From: Halorutilus salinus
Lineage (GTDB): Archaea; Halobacteriota; Halobacteria; Halobacteriales; Halorutilaceae
DNA length: 64,000 nt
NCBI RefSeq assembly: GCF_026242195.1
Contig: NZ_RKLV01000002.1
Location: 62,001 to 126,000, forward strand
Reading direction: 5' to 3'
The notes below the pieces were generated by a model, which was not told the DNA's origin, searched no databases, and worked only from the letters and a program-made list of their open reading frames with translations. Made by a program: the position numbers and the translations under genes. Below, in pieces: positions 46,685 through 55,544 of this stretch. Every line of letters starts with the position of its first letter. Position 1 is the first letter of the stretch.

Positions 46685-46819
46685 GCGCGTTTCCGTAATT
46701 ACGAGAACTCGCAGAGTTCTCTCATTAGGAAACGCGCTGTGACAGCGCGTTTCCGTAATCACGGGAAATCGGAGATTTCCCTGATTAGGAAAAACTCCCT
46801 GACGGAGTTTTTCCGTAAT
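46685..46819. repeat. 60-bp-period ladder of hairpins between DUF2270 and tuf
   Basis: TTCCGTAAT occurs at 46691-46699, 46751-46759 and 46811-46819, exactly 60 bases apart; its imperfect complement ATTAGGAA sits at 46724-46731 and 46784-46791. Between these joints lie four perfect hairpins: GAGAACTC/GAGTTCTC (46703-46721, loop GCA), a 12-bp stem 46728-46739/46743-46754 (loop TGA), GGGAAATC/GATTTCCC (46763-46781, loop GGA), and an 11-bp stem 46788-46798/46804-46814 (loop CTGAC). Stem sequences differ between units while pairing is kept. Confidence 0.85.
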
Positions 46820-46873
46820 CGTTAATAACCGTACGCGCCGAACAACATCTACTCAGGAGAAAGAGGTGCAAGA
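46820..46873 (+). promoter_or_regulatory. Promoter and ribosome binding site of the aEF1A-S10 operon
   Basis: GTTAATAACC at 46821-46830 is a TATA-like box; transcription would start about 46850. A strong Shine-Dalgarno GAGGTG at 46863-46868 stands 5 bases before the ATG at 46874, so this highly expressed mRNA is not leaderless. The promoter abuts the last unit of the hairpin ladder. Confidence 0.6.
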
Positions 46874-48139
46874 ATGGCTGACAAACCCCACATGAACTTG
46901 GCTGTAATAGGCCACGTCGACCACGGAAAGAGCACGCTCGTAGGACGCCTCCTTTTCGAGACGGAGAACGTCCCCGAGCACGTGATTGAACAGTACCGCG
47001 AAGAAGCAGAGGAGAAGGGCAAGAGCGGGTTCGAGTTCGCGTACGTGATGGACTCGCTCGACGAGGAGCGCGAACGCGGCGTTACCATCGATATCGCGCA
47101 TCAGGAGTTCGACACCGACGAGTACTACTTCACCATCATCGACGCGCCCGGGCACCGCGACTTCGTCAAGAACATGATTACGGGCGCTTCGCAGGCTGAC
47201 AACGCCGTACTCGTCGTTGATGTCGGCGACGGCGTCCAGCCGCAGACGAAGGAACATGTCTTCCTCGCCAAGACGCTCGGTATCGACGAACTCATAATCG
47301 CCATCAACAAGATGGACACCGTCGACTACGACGAGTCCGACTACAACCAGACGATCGAGGAGGTCAAGGAACTCCTCAAGCAGGTGCAGTTCAACACCGA
47401 CGACACGACGTTCATCCCCGTCTCGGCTTTCGAGGGCGACAACGTCGCGGAGCCGAGCGACAACACCGACTGGTACGACGGTCCGACGCTCCTCAAGGCG
47501 CTTAATAACCTCGCGGAGCCTTCGGAGCCGACCGACCTTCCGCTCCGCCTCCCCATACAGGACGTTTACTCGATTTCGGGTATCGGTACAGTCCCCGTCG
47601 GACGTATCGAAACCGGCGAGATGGAGCCGGGCGACAACGTGACCTTCCAGCCGAGCGATGTTGGTGGGGAGTGTAAGACGATAGAGATGCACCACGAGGA
47701 GGTCGACTACGCGGGACCCGGCGACAACGTCGGCTTCAACGTACGCGGCGTCGGTCAGGACGACATCCGCAGGGGCGACGTATGTGGTCCCGCAGAGAAC
47801 CCGCCCACGGTCGCCGAGTCGTTCCAGGCCCAGATCGTCGTGATGCAACACCCCAGCGTCATCACCGCGGGCTACACGCCCGTCTTCCACGCACACACGG
47901 CGCAGGTTGCGTGCACAATAGAAAGCATCGACCAGAAGCTCGATCCGTCGAGCGGCGATGTCGAGGAGGAGAACCCCGACTACATACAGGCGGGCGACGC
48001 CGCGGTCGTCACGGTTCGTCCCCAGAAGCCGCTCTCCATCGAACCCGCAAGCGAGATTCCGCAGTTAGGGAGCTTCGCCATCCGCGACATGGGACAGACC
48101 ATCGCGGCGGGTAAGGTTCTCACCGTAGACGAGCGATAA
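46874..48139 (+). CDS. tuf: Translation elongation factor aEF1A
   Basis: 421 residues. GTPase motifs: [10 protein letters not shown] (G1) near 13, [11 protein letters not shown] (switch I) near 62, [12 protein letters not shown] (G3) near 91, NKMD (G4) near 147. Domains 2 and 3 follow ([55 protein letters not shown]). It brings aminoacyl-tRNA to the ribosome. The cell's heavy demand fits its strong Shine-Dalgarno. The stop overlaps the S10 ATG by one base (TAATG), the usual tuf-rps10 coupling in archaea. It is also a possible target for the Doc-like protein. Confidence 0.99.
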   Translation: MADKPHMNLAVIGHVDHGKSTLVGRLLFETENVPEHVIEQYREEAEEKGKSGFEFAYVMDSLDEERERGVTIDIAHQEFDTDEYYFTIIDAPGHRDFVKNMITGASQADNAVLVVDVGDGVQPQTKEHVFLAKTLGIDELIIAINKMDTVDYDESDYNQTIEEVKELLKQVQFNTDDTTFIPVSAFEGDNVAEPSDNTDWYDGPTLLKALNNLAEPSEPTDLPLRLPIQDVYSISGIGTVPVGRIETGEMEPGDNVTFQPSDVGGECKTIEMHHEEVDYAGPGDNVGFNVRGVGQDDIRRGDVCGPAENPPTVAESFQAQIVVMQHPSVITAGYTPVFHAHTAQVACTIESIDQKLDPSSGDVEEENPDYIQAGDAAVVTVRPQKPLSIEPASEIPQLGSFAIRDMGQTIAAGKVLTVDER

Positions 48140-48447
48140 TGCAGACAGCGCGTGTACGCCTGTCCGGCACCAGCCCTGACGAGCTGGAAAACATCACGAG
48201 CCGTATCAAAGAGATCGCAGAGCGCACCGGTGTGAACTTCTCGGGTCCGGTGCCTCTACCGACGAAGAACCTCGAAATACCCGTTCGCAAGTCGCCCGAC
48301 GGCGAAGGCTCGGCGACTTGGGAGCACTGGGAGCTACGCGTCCACAAACGCCTCGTCGACCTCGATGCCGATGAGCGCACCCTGCGACAGCTCATGCGCG
48401 TGCAGGTTCCCGAAGACGTCTCGATAGAGATAGAGCTGGAGAACTGA
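48139..48447 (+). CDS. rps10: Ribosomal protein uS10
   Basis: 102 residues, the normal size. Pattern [20 protein letters not shown], then [20 protein letters not shown] and [20 protein letters not shown] identifies uS10 of the small subunit. Translationally coupled to tuf by the one-base overlap. Ends VSIEIELEN. tRNA-Ala follows 54 bases later on the same strand. Confidence 0.99.
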   Translation: MQTARVRLSGTSPDELENITSRIKEIAERTGVNFSGPVPLPTKNLEIPVRKSPDGEGSATWEHWELRVHKRLVDLDADERTLRQLMRVQVPEDVSIEIELEN

Positions 48448-48501
48448 GAGCGCGACAAGGAGCGTAAGACGGATTACGGCGCATCCTCTACGTGTTAACG
48501 T

Positions 48502-48576
<75 letters not shown>

Positions 48577-48745
48577 GTTATCGTCTAACCCAACCGTATC
48601 TGTCAGGTACCGTCCTGAACCAGACGTTCCGCCGGCGTCGCCAAGCCGTTCGCTCCGGCGGTCGGCTCACCCTGTTTCAGACGAGACTTAAACTGCCCCG
48701 TATCGTGGGAGAAACCGACTTGTGTACGATAACGAATTATACTGT

Positions 48746-49324
48746 ATGTCAGTACCCGGCGAGATAGACCGTTACTTCGAGATGTCCGACGAAGAGCTAA
48801 AGAACAACCTAACGTCGCTCCTTAACGACATCGACGATGTTGAGGCGCTCGTCGAACAGCGCTCCGAGGACGTTCCGCGTCTCCTCAGCCGTCTCGACGG
48901 CACGGATGTCGAGGAGTTCGCCAACGACGCGCCCGAGGTCGCCGAGGAGTTTCAGGACTTCCTCTGGGATGCGACGAGCGCGCTCGTCGACCGCGACGAG
49001 GAGCTACAGGAGAACATCACGCAGAACGCGACGGTCAACTTTGAGGCGGACGACTCGCCGATGCGCGGGCACCTCCGTGTCGAAGACGAAGCCGGTACGC
49101 TCGAAGGCGGTGCGGGACACGTCGACGGCGCGGATCTGCATATCACAGGACCGTCGAACACCCTCGCGGGCATGCTTACAGGCTCGACCGACCCCGTGCA
49201 GGGGTTCATGGCGGGCGAGTTCGAGATGGACGGCGATGTCGACACCGGAATGGAGCTTGCTTCCGTGATGACCCCTGTACACGAGCGCCTTAACAAGTAC
49301 GCCGACGAGGAGGCGACAGACTGA
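48746..49324 (+). CDS. SCP2 sterol-binding-domain-like protein
   Basis: 192 residues from ATG 48746, shortly after the AT-rich GAATTATACTGT. The C-terminal 100 residues carry the SCP2 pattern: a helix-strand framework with LQENITQNATVNFEADDSPM, HLRVEDEAGTLEGGAGHVDGA, ITGPSNTLAGMLTGSTDPVQ, and FMAGEFEMDGDVDTGMELAS (the typical G-x-hydrophobic-DGD block). The N-terminal 80 residues are acidic and helical. Such proteins bind lipids; no sterol pathway is implied in archaea, so an isoprenoid or lipid ligand is likely. It sits before the 21-residue-repeat protein. Confidence 0.8.
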   Translation: MSVPGEIDRYFEMSDEELKNNLTSLLNDIDDVEALVEQRSEDVPRLLSRLDGTDVEEFANDAPEVAEEFQDFLWDATSALVDRDEELQENITQNATVNFEADDSPMRGHLRVEDEAGTLEGGAGHVDGADLHITGPSNTLAGMLTGSTDPVQGFMAGEFEMDGDVDTGMELASVMTPVHERLNKYADEEATD

Positions 49325-49454
49325 GACGGTACGACGTACGCTGACCACATGAGGTCGGTGAGTGCGATACGCGTCTCGCATTCGAACCCTACGGGCTGAG
49401 ACAGACCGTGTAGCGGGATAGATTTTTGTATCAGCGCTCTTACAACTACTAAAC

Positions 49455-50279
49455 ATGTCGACAGAAACGCAGGAGGTAACCGTGAGGTTTGAGACGGACG
49501 AGGCGGACGAGGTTGCGGAGGAGGTACGTGCCGCGGTTGAGGAAACGTTATCGGGGCAGAAGGCGGACGGCTTCGTGCGTGACACCACCGACGGGATCGC
49601 GCGTGTCGCACGCGAGGAAGGCTTCTCGGACAAGGTTGTCGTTGACGTAGCGGCTTCGGTCAGCGACTCGGTAGACGAGGCTGGCTTCTCCGACGACCTC
49701 GTTGACGAGGGCGCGGACACTATCTCCCAAACCATCTCCGAGAACGACCACGCCGACGAGATGGTAGATCGCGTCGGTGACGAGATAGTGCGCCTTCTGC
49801 AAGGACCCAAGTCGGACGAGATCGTGCAGGACGTTGCTGACATAATCATCGCGCGCCTACCCGGCGTCCGACGCGTCGGTATGCTCAAACGCGCGATCAA
49901 AAAGATAGCCGACAGACTACTCGGAAAACGCGCCGACCTCGTCGTTGCGGACGTGGGTGACGTCATCGTAGACAAGATAGTCAACGAGGGTCACGCCGAC
50001 GAGATGGTTGAGAACACGCTCAACATCGCGGGCGGCGAGGTGATCGAAGGAGGTGACTCACACGAACTCGTCGACGCGCTCGTTATGATGGCGGCGACGG
50101 AGATAGCCCGACAGGAGGCTTCGGAGGAGGTCGTCGAGGACGCCGTGGGCGCGCTCGCCGAGAGGTACGTCAACGAAGGGGCTTCCGACGAGTTCGTTAC
50201 CGCCGTCGCCGACGCTTGCGAGCAGAACCTTTCGGACGAAGACCTGCGCCAGCTCGCCGAGGGGATAGGACAGGAGTAG
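49455..50279 (+). CDS. Unknown acidic protein built of 21-residue helical repeats
   Basis: 274 residues; no family recognised. After 35 residues, units start at residues 36, 57, 78, 99, 119, 159, 180, 201, 222 and 243, spaced 21 (once 20; once 40, across a basic insert VGMLKRAIKKIADRLLGK near 141-158). A unit reads roughly small-[SA]-D-E-x-V-x-x-[VA]-[AG]-D-x-[IV]-x-x-x-[IV]-x-E-x-G, for example HADEMVDRVGDEIV and RADLVVADVGDVIV. The pattern predicts a stack of amphipathic helices. No signal peptide or membrane helix. GGGATAGATTTTTGTAT near 49419-49435 is a promoter candidate; ATG 49455 is the only good start. Function unknown. Confidence 0.8.
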   Translation: MSTETQEVTVRFETDEADEVAEEVRAAVEETLSGQKADGFVRDTTDGIARVAREEGFSDKVVVDVAASVSDSVDEAGFSDDLVDEGADTISQTISENDHADEMVDRVGDEIVRLLQGPKSDEIVQDVADIIIARLPGVRRVGMLKRAIKKIADRLLGKRADLVVADVGDVIVDKIVNEGHADEMVENTLNIAGGEVIEGGDSHELVDALVMMAATEIARQEASEEVVEDAVGALAERYVNEGASDEFVTAVADACEQNLSDEDLRQLAEGIGQE

Positions 50280-50291
50280 ACGCGGTACCGT

Positions 50292-50942
50292 CTATCTCAG
50301 AACCAGAAGCCCCGAACCCCAGTCTGTGTCCGAGTCGAAGGCGTCGGTCGTATCCGAAAGCGAAGACGAGATTATGATGAAAGCCGCGAACAGCATCAGG
50401 TACACACCGTATCCGACCTCTGTCGTCACAGCACCGAAGCTGTCCGACCTCTCCACGAGTATAAAGACGGTCGTCATACCGCCGAGTAACATGACGTACC
50501 CGCCTGCGTGGTGAAAGACGGCGAGGAACGAACCCGCGAGAACGACGACGACGAGTATCAGTACGACGAAGCTTATATGAGCCTCAACGCCCGCCGCCGC
50601 TGTCGCCAAGACATCGACGACCGACTCCGCTGTTTCGGTCGCTCCGGGTGTGATAGGCGTGCGGAAGTACGGCGTTATGAGAGAGGCAAGCCCTACGCCT
50701 ACCCCGACGGCGCGTATAAGCGCGGGTTTGTCAGTCGTCCTGTCCTTGCTCCCCGTCTTGGCGTCGGCGCTCGTTGCCTCTTTCACACCGAGCGCGAGAC
50801 CCGTCACTGTCAGCCCGAATCCGAGAACGAACGACATCATGCTTATCTCCCTCCCCGCTACGCCGGAGATCCCTACCACCATGAGAGCCGCCCCCGTTGT
50901 GGGTAACGCTAACGTAGAGTTGCTAACCACCGTTCCACCCAA
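50292..50942 (-). CDS. Multi-spanning membrane protein of unknown function
   Basis: 216 residues, about six membrane helices: near 12-30, 35-55, 78-95, 120-145, 150-165 and 178-196. A hydrophilic loop GVKEATSADAKTGSKDRTTD separates the second and third, and a second external or internal loop FRTPITPGATETAE follows the third. No motif of a known transporter. Polar Cys or His clusters are absent apart from HH near 145. Convergent with the 21-residue-repeat protein gene, 12 bases apart. Confidence 0.65.
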   Translation of the reverse strand: MGGTVVSNSTLALPTTGAALMVVGISGVAGREISMMSFVLGFGLTVTGLALGVKEATSADAKTGSKDRTTDKPALIRAVGVGVGLASLITPYFRTPITPGATETAESVVDVLATAAAGVEAHISFVVLILVVVVLAGSFLAVFHHAGGYVMLLGGMTTVFILVERSDSFGAVTTEVGYGVYLMLFAAFIIISSSLSDTTDAFDSDTDWGSGLLVLR

Positions 50943-51076
50943 CGACGGTAAGCGCCGGCGAGTAATAAGCCTTTACCGAGCCGGAAGGTCGTCTTTGCTC
51001 CCGTACGGTCGGCTTAACAGGGACGTTTCGTTACTCCATCAGAAACCTTTTGAGCGGATAAACGGATTAAAGAACG

Positions 51077-52483
51077 ATGACCCAACTCAGGCTCTCCAAC
51101 ACGCTGTCGGGTGACACGGAGGTCTTCGAGCCTTTGGACGACGACCGCGTTCTGCTCTACGTCTGCGGTCTTACGGTGAGCGACGACCCGCATCTCGGAC
51201 ACGCACGCACGTGGGTCTCGTTCGATGTGCTCCACCGTTATCTGGAGTACAAGGGCTACGATGTCGAACACGTTGAGAACGTCACCGACGTTGACGACAA
51301 GATAATACGGCGCGCAGAGGAGGAAGGTAAGACAGCCGGGGAGGTTGCGGCGCGGTACGCCGAACAGGTCTACGACGACATGGTTGCCCTGAACCTCCGG
51401 CGTGTCGACGTACGTCCTCATGTCACGGAACACGTCGACGACATCGTACGTATGGTTGAACGGCTCGTCGAACGAGGCTACGCGTACGAAGCCGAGGACG
51501 GCGTCTACTTCGACGTCTCCGAGTTCGACGCCTACGGTAAGCTGTCGGGACAGCGTGTCGATCAACTCGAACAGGGCGAGGAGGGAACCACGAAGGAAGC
51601 GCCTGAGGACTTCGCACTCTGGAAGCTCGCCGACGGCGAGGCACCCGACGAAGAGCCGACTTGGGAGTCCCCGTGGGGCGAAGGGCGTCCGGGATGGCAT
51701 ATAGAGTGTAGCGCGATGTCGACGACCCATCTCGGCGAGACGATCGATATACACGGCGGCGGGCGTGACCTCGTCTTCCCTCACCACGAGAACGAGATAG
51801 CACAGACGGAGGCGGCGACGGGCGAGGAGTTTACGCGTTACTGGCTACACGTCGGCTCCCTCCGTGTCGACGACGAGAAGATGTCTTCGTCGCTTGGAAA
51901 CTTCTGGACGGTCCATGAGGCGCTTGAGGAGTACGACGCCAACGAGATACGCGGCTTTCTGTTAGGGACACGGTACACGAAGCCTCAGCGGTTCACGCGC
52001 GATGCTCTCGACGACGGCGCGGCGCGGTGGGAACGTCTACGGAACGGCTACAGGACGTGCGAGGAAGCCATGGACTCGGAGGAGGCGCGTGCGAAGGAGA
52101 CCGACGGCGCGTTACGCGATGCGACGGAGGAGGCACGCGAAGCCTTCGTGGAGGCGATGGACGACGACCTCAACACGCCCGAAGCGCTCGCGGCGCTCGA
52201 CGGTATCGTAGACGCCGTAAACGCTGAAGTTGAGGAACCGCCGTACGACTACGCCGGTCTTTTTTGCGCTTGGCGCGCGCTCGACGAACTCGCGGGCGAC
52301 GTTCTCGGATTCGACTTCTCGCGCGACGGCGACACCGCGCGCGTCGTCGGGTCGGTTCTCGCTCTCCGTGAGGAGATGCGCGACGAAGGTGAGTACGAGA
52401 CTGCGGACGCGTTACGCGACGCCCTCGAAGACGCGGGTGCAGAGGTACAGGATACCGACGACGGCGCTACGTACAGGCTTTAG
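51077..52483 (+). CDS. cysS: Cysteinyl-tRNA synthetase
   Basis: 468 residues, class I. The zinc and HIGH-type region [20 protein letters not shown] is near 30-49, WHIECSAM supplies further zinc ligands near 208, [11 protein letters not shown] near 235, and KMSSSLGN (KMSKS) near 268. The C-terminal helical anticodon domain ends with [10 protein letters not shown]. It charges tRNA-Cys directly. Codon use and start at 51077 are regular. The stop overlaps the convergent membrane-protein stop by 4 bases. Confidence 0.98.
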   Translation: MTQLRLSNTLSGDTEVFEPLDDDRVLLYVCGLTVSDDPHLGHARTWVSFDVLHRYLEYKGYDVEHVENVTDVDDKIIRRAEEEGKTAGEVAARYAEQVYDDMVALNLRRVDVRPHVTEHVDDIVRMVERLVERGYAYEAEDGVYFDVSEFDAYGKLSGQRVDQLEQGEEGTTKEAPEDFALWKLADGEAPDEEPTWESPWGEGRPGWHIECSAMSTTHLGETIDIHGGGRDLVFPHHENEIAQTEAATGEEFTRYWLHVGSLRVDDEKMSSSLGNFWTVHEALEEYDANEIRGFLLGTRYTKPQRFTRDALDDGAARWERLRNGYRTCEEAMDSEEARAKETDGALRDATEEAREAFVEAMDDDLNTPEALAALDGIVDAVNAEVEEPPYDYAGLFCAWRALDELAGDVLGFDFSRDGDTARVVGSVLALREEMRDEGEYETADALRDALEDAGAEVQDTDDGATYRL

Positions 52484-53061
52484 TAGCCGACGGGACAGCC
52501 ACGTACCTCGCCGCCGCGCATACCGTCGGCGAGCCAGTAGACCGAGAGCGCGAGCAGTACGAGCGCGACGAGCGAGAACTCCAAGCCGTTGAACGGAAGT
52601 AGCGTTAGAACGCCCGCCGCACCGAACAGCGACAGGATGCCCGCGAGAACCGCGGTGCCGCACGCGGCGCATCCCGCGCCGAGGACGCCGAGAGCCATGC
52701 CCGCGGCGCTACCCGAACCTTCGCGCAGAGAGACGCGGTTCTCACGCAACTGGTACGTCAGCATCGACAGGTTGACTCCAAAGAAAGCGGCGACTACGAG
52801 AAGCACGACGCCCTCCGTCGCCGTGAACGCCGTCCCGACGAACGGGTAGAGTCCGAACAGGACGGCGAGGCGCGCATCGAGCGCGAGGGTCCCCGACACA
52901 ACCACGTTTATGAACAGGTTGATGTTCTGCGAGACGACGAACAGGTTAAGACCGACGAATCCGGTGACGGCGGACAGCGCCGCGTACGCGGGCGACGAGT
53001 TGACCAGACGCACCGTCCGTGCGACGAGTCGTGCGTCGTCCGTGTTAGTCGGTAGCCTCAT
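52480..53061 (-). CDS. Membrane protein with an intramembrane CxxC motif, partner of the DsbA-like lipoprotein
   Basis: 193 residues, about five membrane helices (near 35-55, 64-80, 83-102, 120-146, 157-178). The fourth helix contains GAGCAACGTAV with Cys131 and Cys134 spaced as CxxC, followed by helix-breaking glycines; a third Cys (189) is near the end. The layout resembles DsbB/CcdA/VKOR-type thiol carriers in principle, although no sequence family was recognised. Its start overlaps the preceding DsbA-like gene by 4 bases on the same strand, implying a two-gene operon and a shared thiol-oxidation role (inference). Confidence 0.7.
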   Translation of the reverse strand: MRLPTNTDDARLVARTVRLVNSSPAYAALSAVTGFVGLNLFVVSQNINLFINVVVSGTLALDARLAVLFGLYPFVGTAFTATEGVVLLVVAAFFGVNLSMLTYQLRENRVSLREGSGSAAGMALGVLGAGCAACGTAVLAGILSLFGAAGVLTLLPFNGLEFSLVALVLLALSVYWLADGMRGGEVRGCPVGY

Positions 53062-53711
53062 AGTCCGAGCGCGTTTCTGAAGACCGACGTCGACTGTGGT
53101 CCGACGACCTGTGCAACCACCTCGTCGCCGTCTACGAGGAAGAACGTCGGCGTTCCGCGGACACCGGCGCGCTCGCCGACGCTCATGTCCGAATCCACCT
53201 CGTCGTCGTACTCGCCGTTCCGCGCGCTCTCAACTATACCGTCCGCGTCGACGGACGTGTCCCCGAGGAACTCACGCGTCCTCGGCAGGACGTCGTCCGT
53301 CGTGAAGTCGAACTCGTCGTAGTAGAAGCTCTTGAGTTCCCAGAATACGTCCTCGTCGCTCGCGTACGTCGCTTCGAGAGCCTTCGACGCGTCCGTGCCC
53401 CAAGGCTGGACGGGCTGGGTAAACAGACGGTAGTAGAAACGCGTGTCACCCATCTCTATCATCTCCTCGCGCATCGTCGGGAGGACGTTGGTCTCGAAGC
53501 TATGGCACGAATGGCACGAAGGGTCTTCGAAGGCGACGACCGCAGTCGGCGCGTCCGACGCTCCCAAACTCGGCTGTTCTTCGAGTCCGTCGGAGATAGG
53601 GTGGGAGTCGAGGGGTACGGTGTCGCCTTCATCGTTGTTTCCGCCTAGACAGCCCGTCACACCGACCGCACCCGCGGCGGCGACCGAAGCCATAAATCTA
53701 CGTCTGTCCAT
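53058..53711 (-). CDS. DsbA-like Tat lipoprotein (thioredoxin fold)
   Basis: 217 residues from ATG 53711. The signal MDRRRFMASVAAAGAVGVTGC has the Tat twin-arginine motif and a lipobox ending at Cys21, so it is exported folded and lipid-anchored. The thioredoxin-fold part has CHSC at 66-69 (EDPSCHSCH), a helical insertion (FWELKSFYYDEFDF) and the cis-Pro loop GTPTFFLVDGD near 190. This fits DsbA/DsbG-like disulfide oxidoreductases outside the membrane. Upstream in-frame starts give an Arg-rich peptide and are rejected. The downstream membrane protein overlaps by 4 bases. Confidence 0.9.
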   Translation of the reverse strand: MDRRRFMASVAAAGAVGVTGCLGGNNDEGDTVPLDSHPISDGLEEQPSLGASDAPTAVVAFEDPSCHSCHSFETNVLPTMREEMIEMGDTRFYYRLFTQPVQPWGTDASKALEATYASDEDVFWELKSFYYDEFDFTTDDVLPRTREFLGDTSVDADGIVESARNGEYDDEVDSDMSVGERAGVRGTPTFFLVDGDEVVAQVVGPQSTSVFRNALGL

Positions 53712-53755
53712 GCGGAGATTACCCCGCGCCCACGGATATACCTGATGCGGGCGTG

Positions 53756-54310
53756 TTACACCGAAGCAATCTCTACGAAGTTCTTGAAGATACGGTCTCC
53801 GCCTTCGGTATGAGACACCTCCGGATGCCACTGGACGCCGTAGACGGGACGTGTCTCGTGACGCATCGCCTCGACCTCGCAGACGTCGCTCCGCGCGGTT
53901 CGGACGAAGCCGTCGGGAACCTCCTTTACCTCGTCGGCGTGCGACGCCCAGACCGAAACCGTCTCACCCAGACCCGCGAGCACACCCGAGTCGTCGAGTA
54001 TCTCTACCTCAACGTCTGCGTATCCGCCGTACTCGCCAGCCTCTACACGCCCGCCGAAACGATCCGCGACTATCTGGTGACCGAGACAGATTCCAAGCAC
54101 CGGCACGTCCCTTTCGAGGTACTCGGCGCTGTTCCCCGCCTCGTCACGCGACGGACCGCCGCTGAGGACGACGCCGTCGGCGTCGGCGAGAACGTCGTCG
54201 ACGGGCGCCTCGTTGTCGACGACCTCGCATTCGACACCGAGTTCGCGGAGCGCGCGCCCTTCGAGATGCGTAAACTGCCCTCCGTTGTCGATTACGGCTA
54301 TCACGGTCAC
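53756..54310 (-). CDS. guaAA: GMP synthase subunit A (glutamine amidotransferase)
   Basis: 184 residues, GTG start at 54310 (family begins near VIAVIDNGGQFTHLE). Class I glutamine amidotransferase: nucleophile in LGICLGHQ (Cys near 78), His-Glu in VQWHPEVSHT near 165-174. In archaea the glutaminase and the ATP-pyrophosphatase of GMP synthase are separate; this is the glutaminase. No subunit B gene is in the window. It ends KNFVEIASV, a normal C-terminus. Confidence 0.92.
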   Translation of the reverse strand: MTVIAVIDNGGQFTHLEGRALRELGVECEVVDNEAPVDDVLADADGVVLSGGPSRDEAGNSAEYLERDVPVLGICLGHQIVADRFGGRVEAGEYGGYADVEVEILDDSGVLAGLGETVSVWASHADEVKEVPDGFVRTARSDVCEVEAMRHETRPVYGVQWHPEVSHTEGGDRIFKNFVEIASV

Positions 54311-54387
54311 CCTTCGCGCGGAACGCACAAAAACGCGCGGGTTTCCGACGGACTAAGATATATATGTCCGCGCTCCGACCTTCGTCC

Positions 54388-55188
54388 ATGCCTTGGTTCC
54401 CGACGGTCGAATGGTACGACGAGTACCGCGAGGTTCTGAACAACAACCCGCGTTTCCGCAACCTCATACGTGACTGGGGCGAGGGGTTCAACGGCTCATT
54501 CGTTTTCGAGGTACGTAACATACCTGTCGATGACCACACGCTCGACGACATCCCCGACGAGATGCTCGGCGTCGACAGGATGCCCGACGAGATCTGGGAC
54601 GACCTACCCGAAGCCCTCGAAACCGAGATAAAACGTGAGGGCATCGACAAGCCCGTCTACAGGTCGTTCAGCCTCCTCGACGAGAGCGTCCGCGATGCCC
54701 TCTCGGATGAGATTCGCGCGCTCCTCGAAGAGTCGGAGGAGCTTTTCGACGCCGACCCGACGTACGTCGAGGCTGTCGACGAGATCTCCGAAGAGCTACG
54801 TGACTTCCTACCGCCGCATCTCGACAGCCTTGTTCATCAGCTCGAAAGCTTCGTCACCGACGACCACGGTGCGTACGCCTACCTCGATATCGACGACGGT
54901 GAGGTTTCTGAGGCGCGCGCTCTCGAACCCGACGAGGTTGAGAATATAGACGCGGGGTTCCATCTCTACGGAGACTACGACGACTGGGAGTACTTTATGA
55001 AGAGTGACGAAACCGTCATAGGCGTCGTCATGGACGAGGTTCTGAAGCCGGAGGGTCAGATGCTGACGCTTATGGAGTACGCCGACGCACTAAACGAGAT
55101 GGGCGAGACGCGCCACGACGTAGAGACGCGTTACATATTCGATGTCGGCGAGACGGATACCGACGCCGAGGAAAAGGCGACGCCTTAG
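54388..55188 (+). CDS. SCP2-like lipid-binding family protein
   Basis: 266 residues from ATG 54388, about 30 bases after the TATA element AGATATATAT. The N-terminus MPWFPTVEWYDEYREVLNNN, GWGEGFNGSFVFEV-type block and the C-terminal GYxF-like strands (AYAYLDIDDGEVSE, FHLYGDYDDWEYFM, QMLTLMEYADALNEM) fit the haloarchaeal SCP2-related sterol-carrier family. A long acidic helical insertion (about 80-150) is unusual for it. The match is weaker than for the other SCP2-like gene at 48.7 kb; function unknown. Confidence 0.5.
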   Translation: MPWFPTVEWYDEYREVLNNNPRFRNLIRDWGEGFNGSFVFEVRNIPVDDHTLDDIPDEMLGVDRMPDEIWDDLPEALETEIKREGIDKPVYRSFSLLDESVRDALSDEIRALLEESEELFDADPTYVEAVDEISEELRDFLPPHLDSLVHQLESFVTDDHGAYAYLDIDDGEVSEARALEPDEVENIDAGFHLYGDYDDWEYFMKSDETVIGVVMDEVLKPEGQMLTLMEYADALNEMGETRHDVETRYIFDVGETDTDAEEKATP

Positions 55189-55514
55189 CTGTCGGCGTCG
55201 TCGACGACCTTACCGCCCTCTGTCTTCGCGCCGCTCTTCTCTACGTTGTACTCCATCTTCTCTACGAACTCCTCGCGCATGTCGATACCGCAGATACGTG
55301 CCATACCGAAGGCTACGATCGCAACGTCTGCGAGTTCCTCGCCCACGGCGTCCTCCTTGTCCTTGTTGACCGCCTCGGCGAGTTCGCCTAACTCTTCGGT
55401 AAGCATGGAGATCCAGAGGAGTTCGTCCTCCTTCGTACCCTCGTGGTCTATACCCGCGGCGTCGTGGAACTCGCGCGTAAGCCGTTTGTACAGATCGTCC
55501 GTATCCTCTTCCAT
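55185..55514 (-). CDS. MazG-like nucleotide pyrophosphohydrolase
   Basis: 109 residues. Single MazG fold: LWISMLTEELGELAEAVNKD with the EExxE metal site (near 33-52), then VGEELADVAIVAFGMARI with the EELxD site near 57-74. These coordinate Mg for hydrolysis of nucleoside triphosphates to monophosphates, cleaning non-standard dNTPs. Short for a MazG but typical of the archaeal one-domain form. Overlaps the convergent SCP2-like stop by 4 bases. Confidence 0.9.
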   Translation of the reverse strand: MEEDTDDLYKRLTREFHDAAGIDHEGTKEDELLWISMLTEELGELAEAVNKDKEDAVGEELADVAIVAFGMARICGIDMREEFVEKMEYNVEKSGAKTEGGKVVDDADS

Positions 55515-55544
55515 GCCGAACCCGTGTCGGGGCGACGGTTAAAC

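Noticed and set aside
46685-46819. CRISPR array
   Set aside because: The period is 60 bases and repeats are joined by inverted arms with no unique spacers; no cas genes are in the window.
46685-46819. Riboswitch or attenuator in the tuf leader
   Set aside because: The ladder lies upstream of the probable TATA box (46821-46830), so it should not be in the tuf mRNA.
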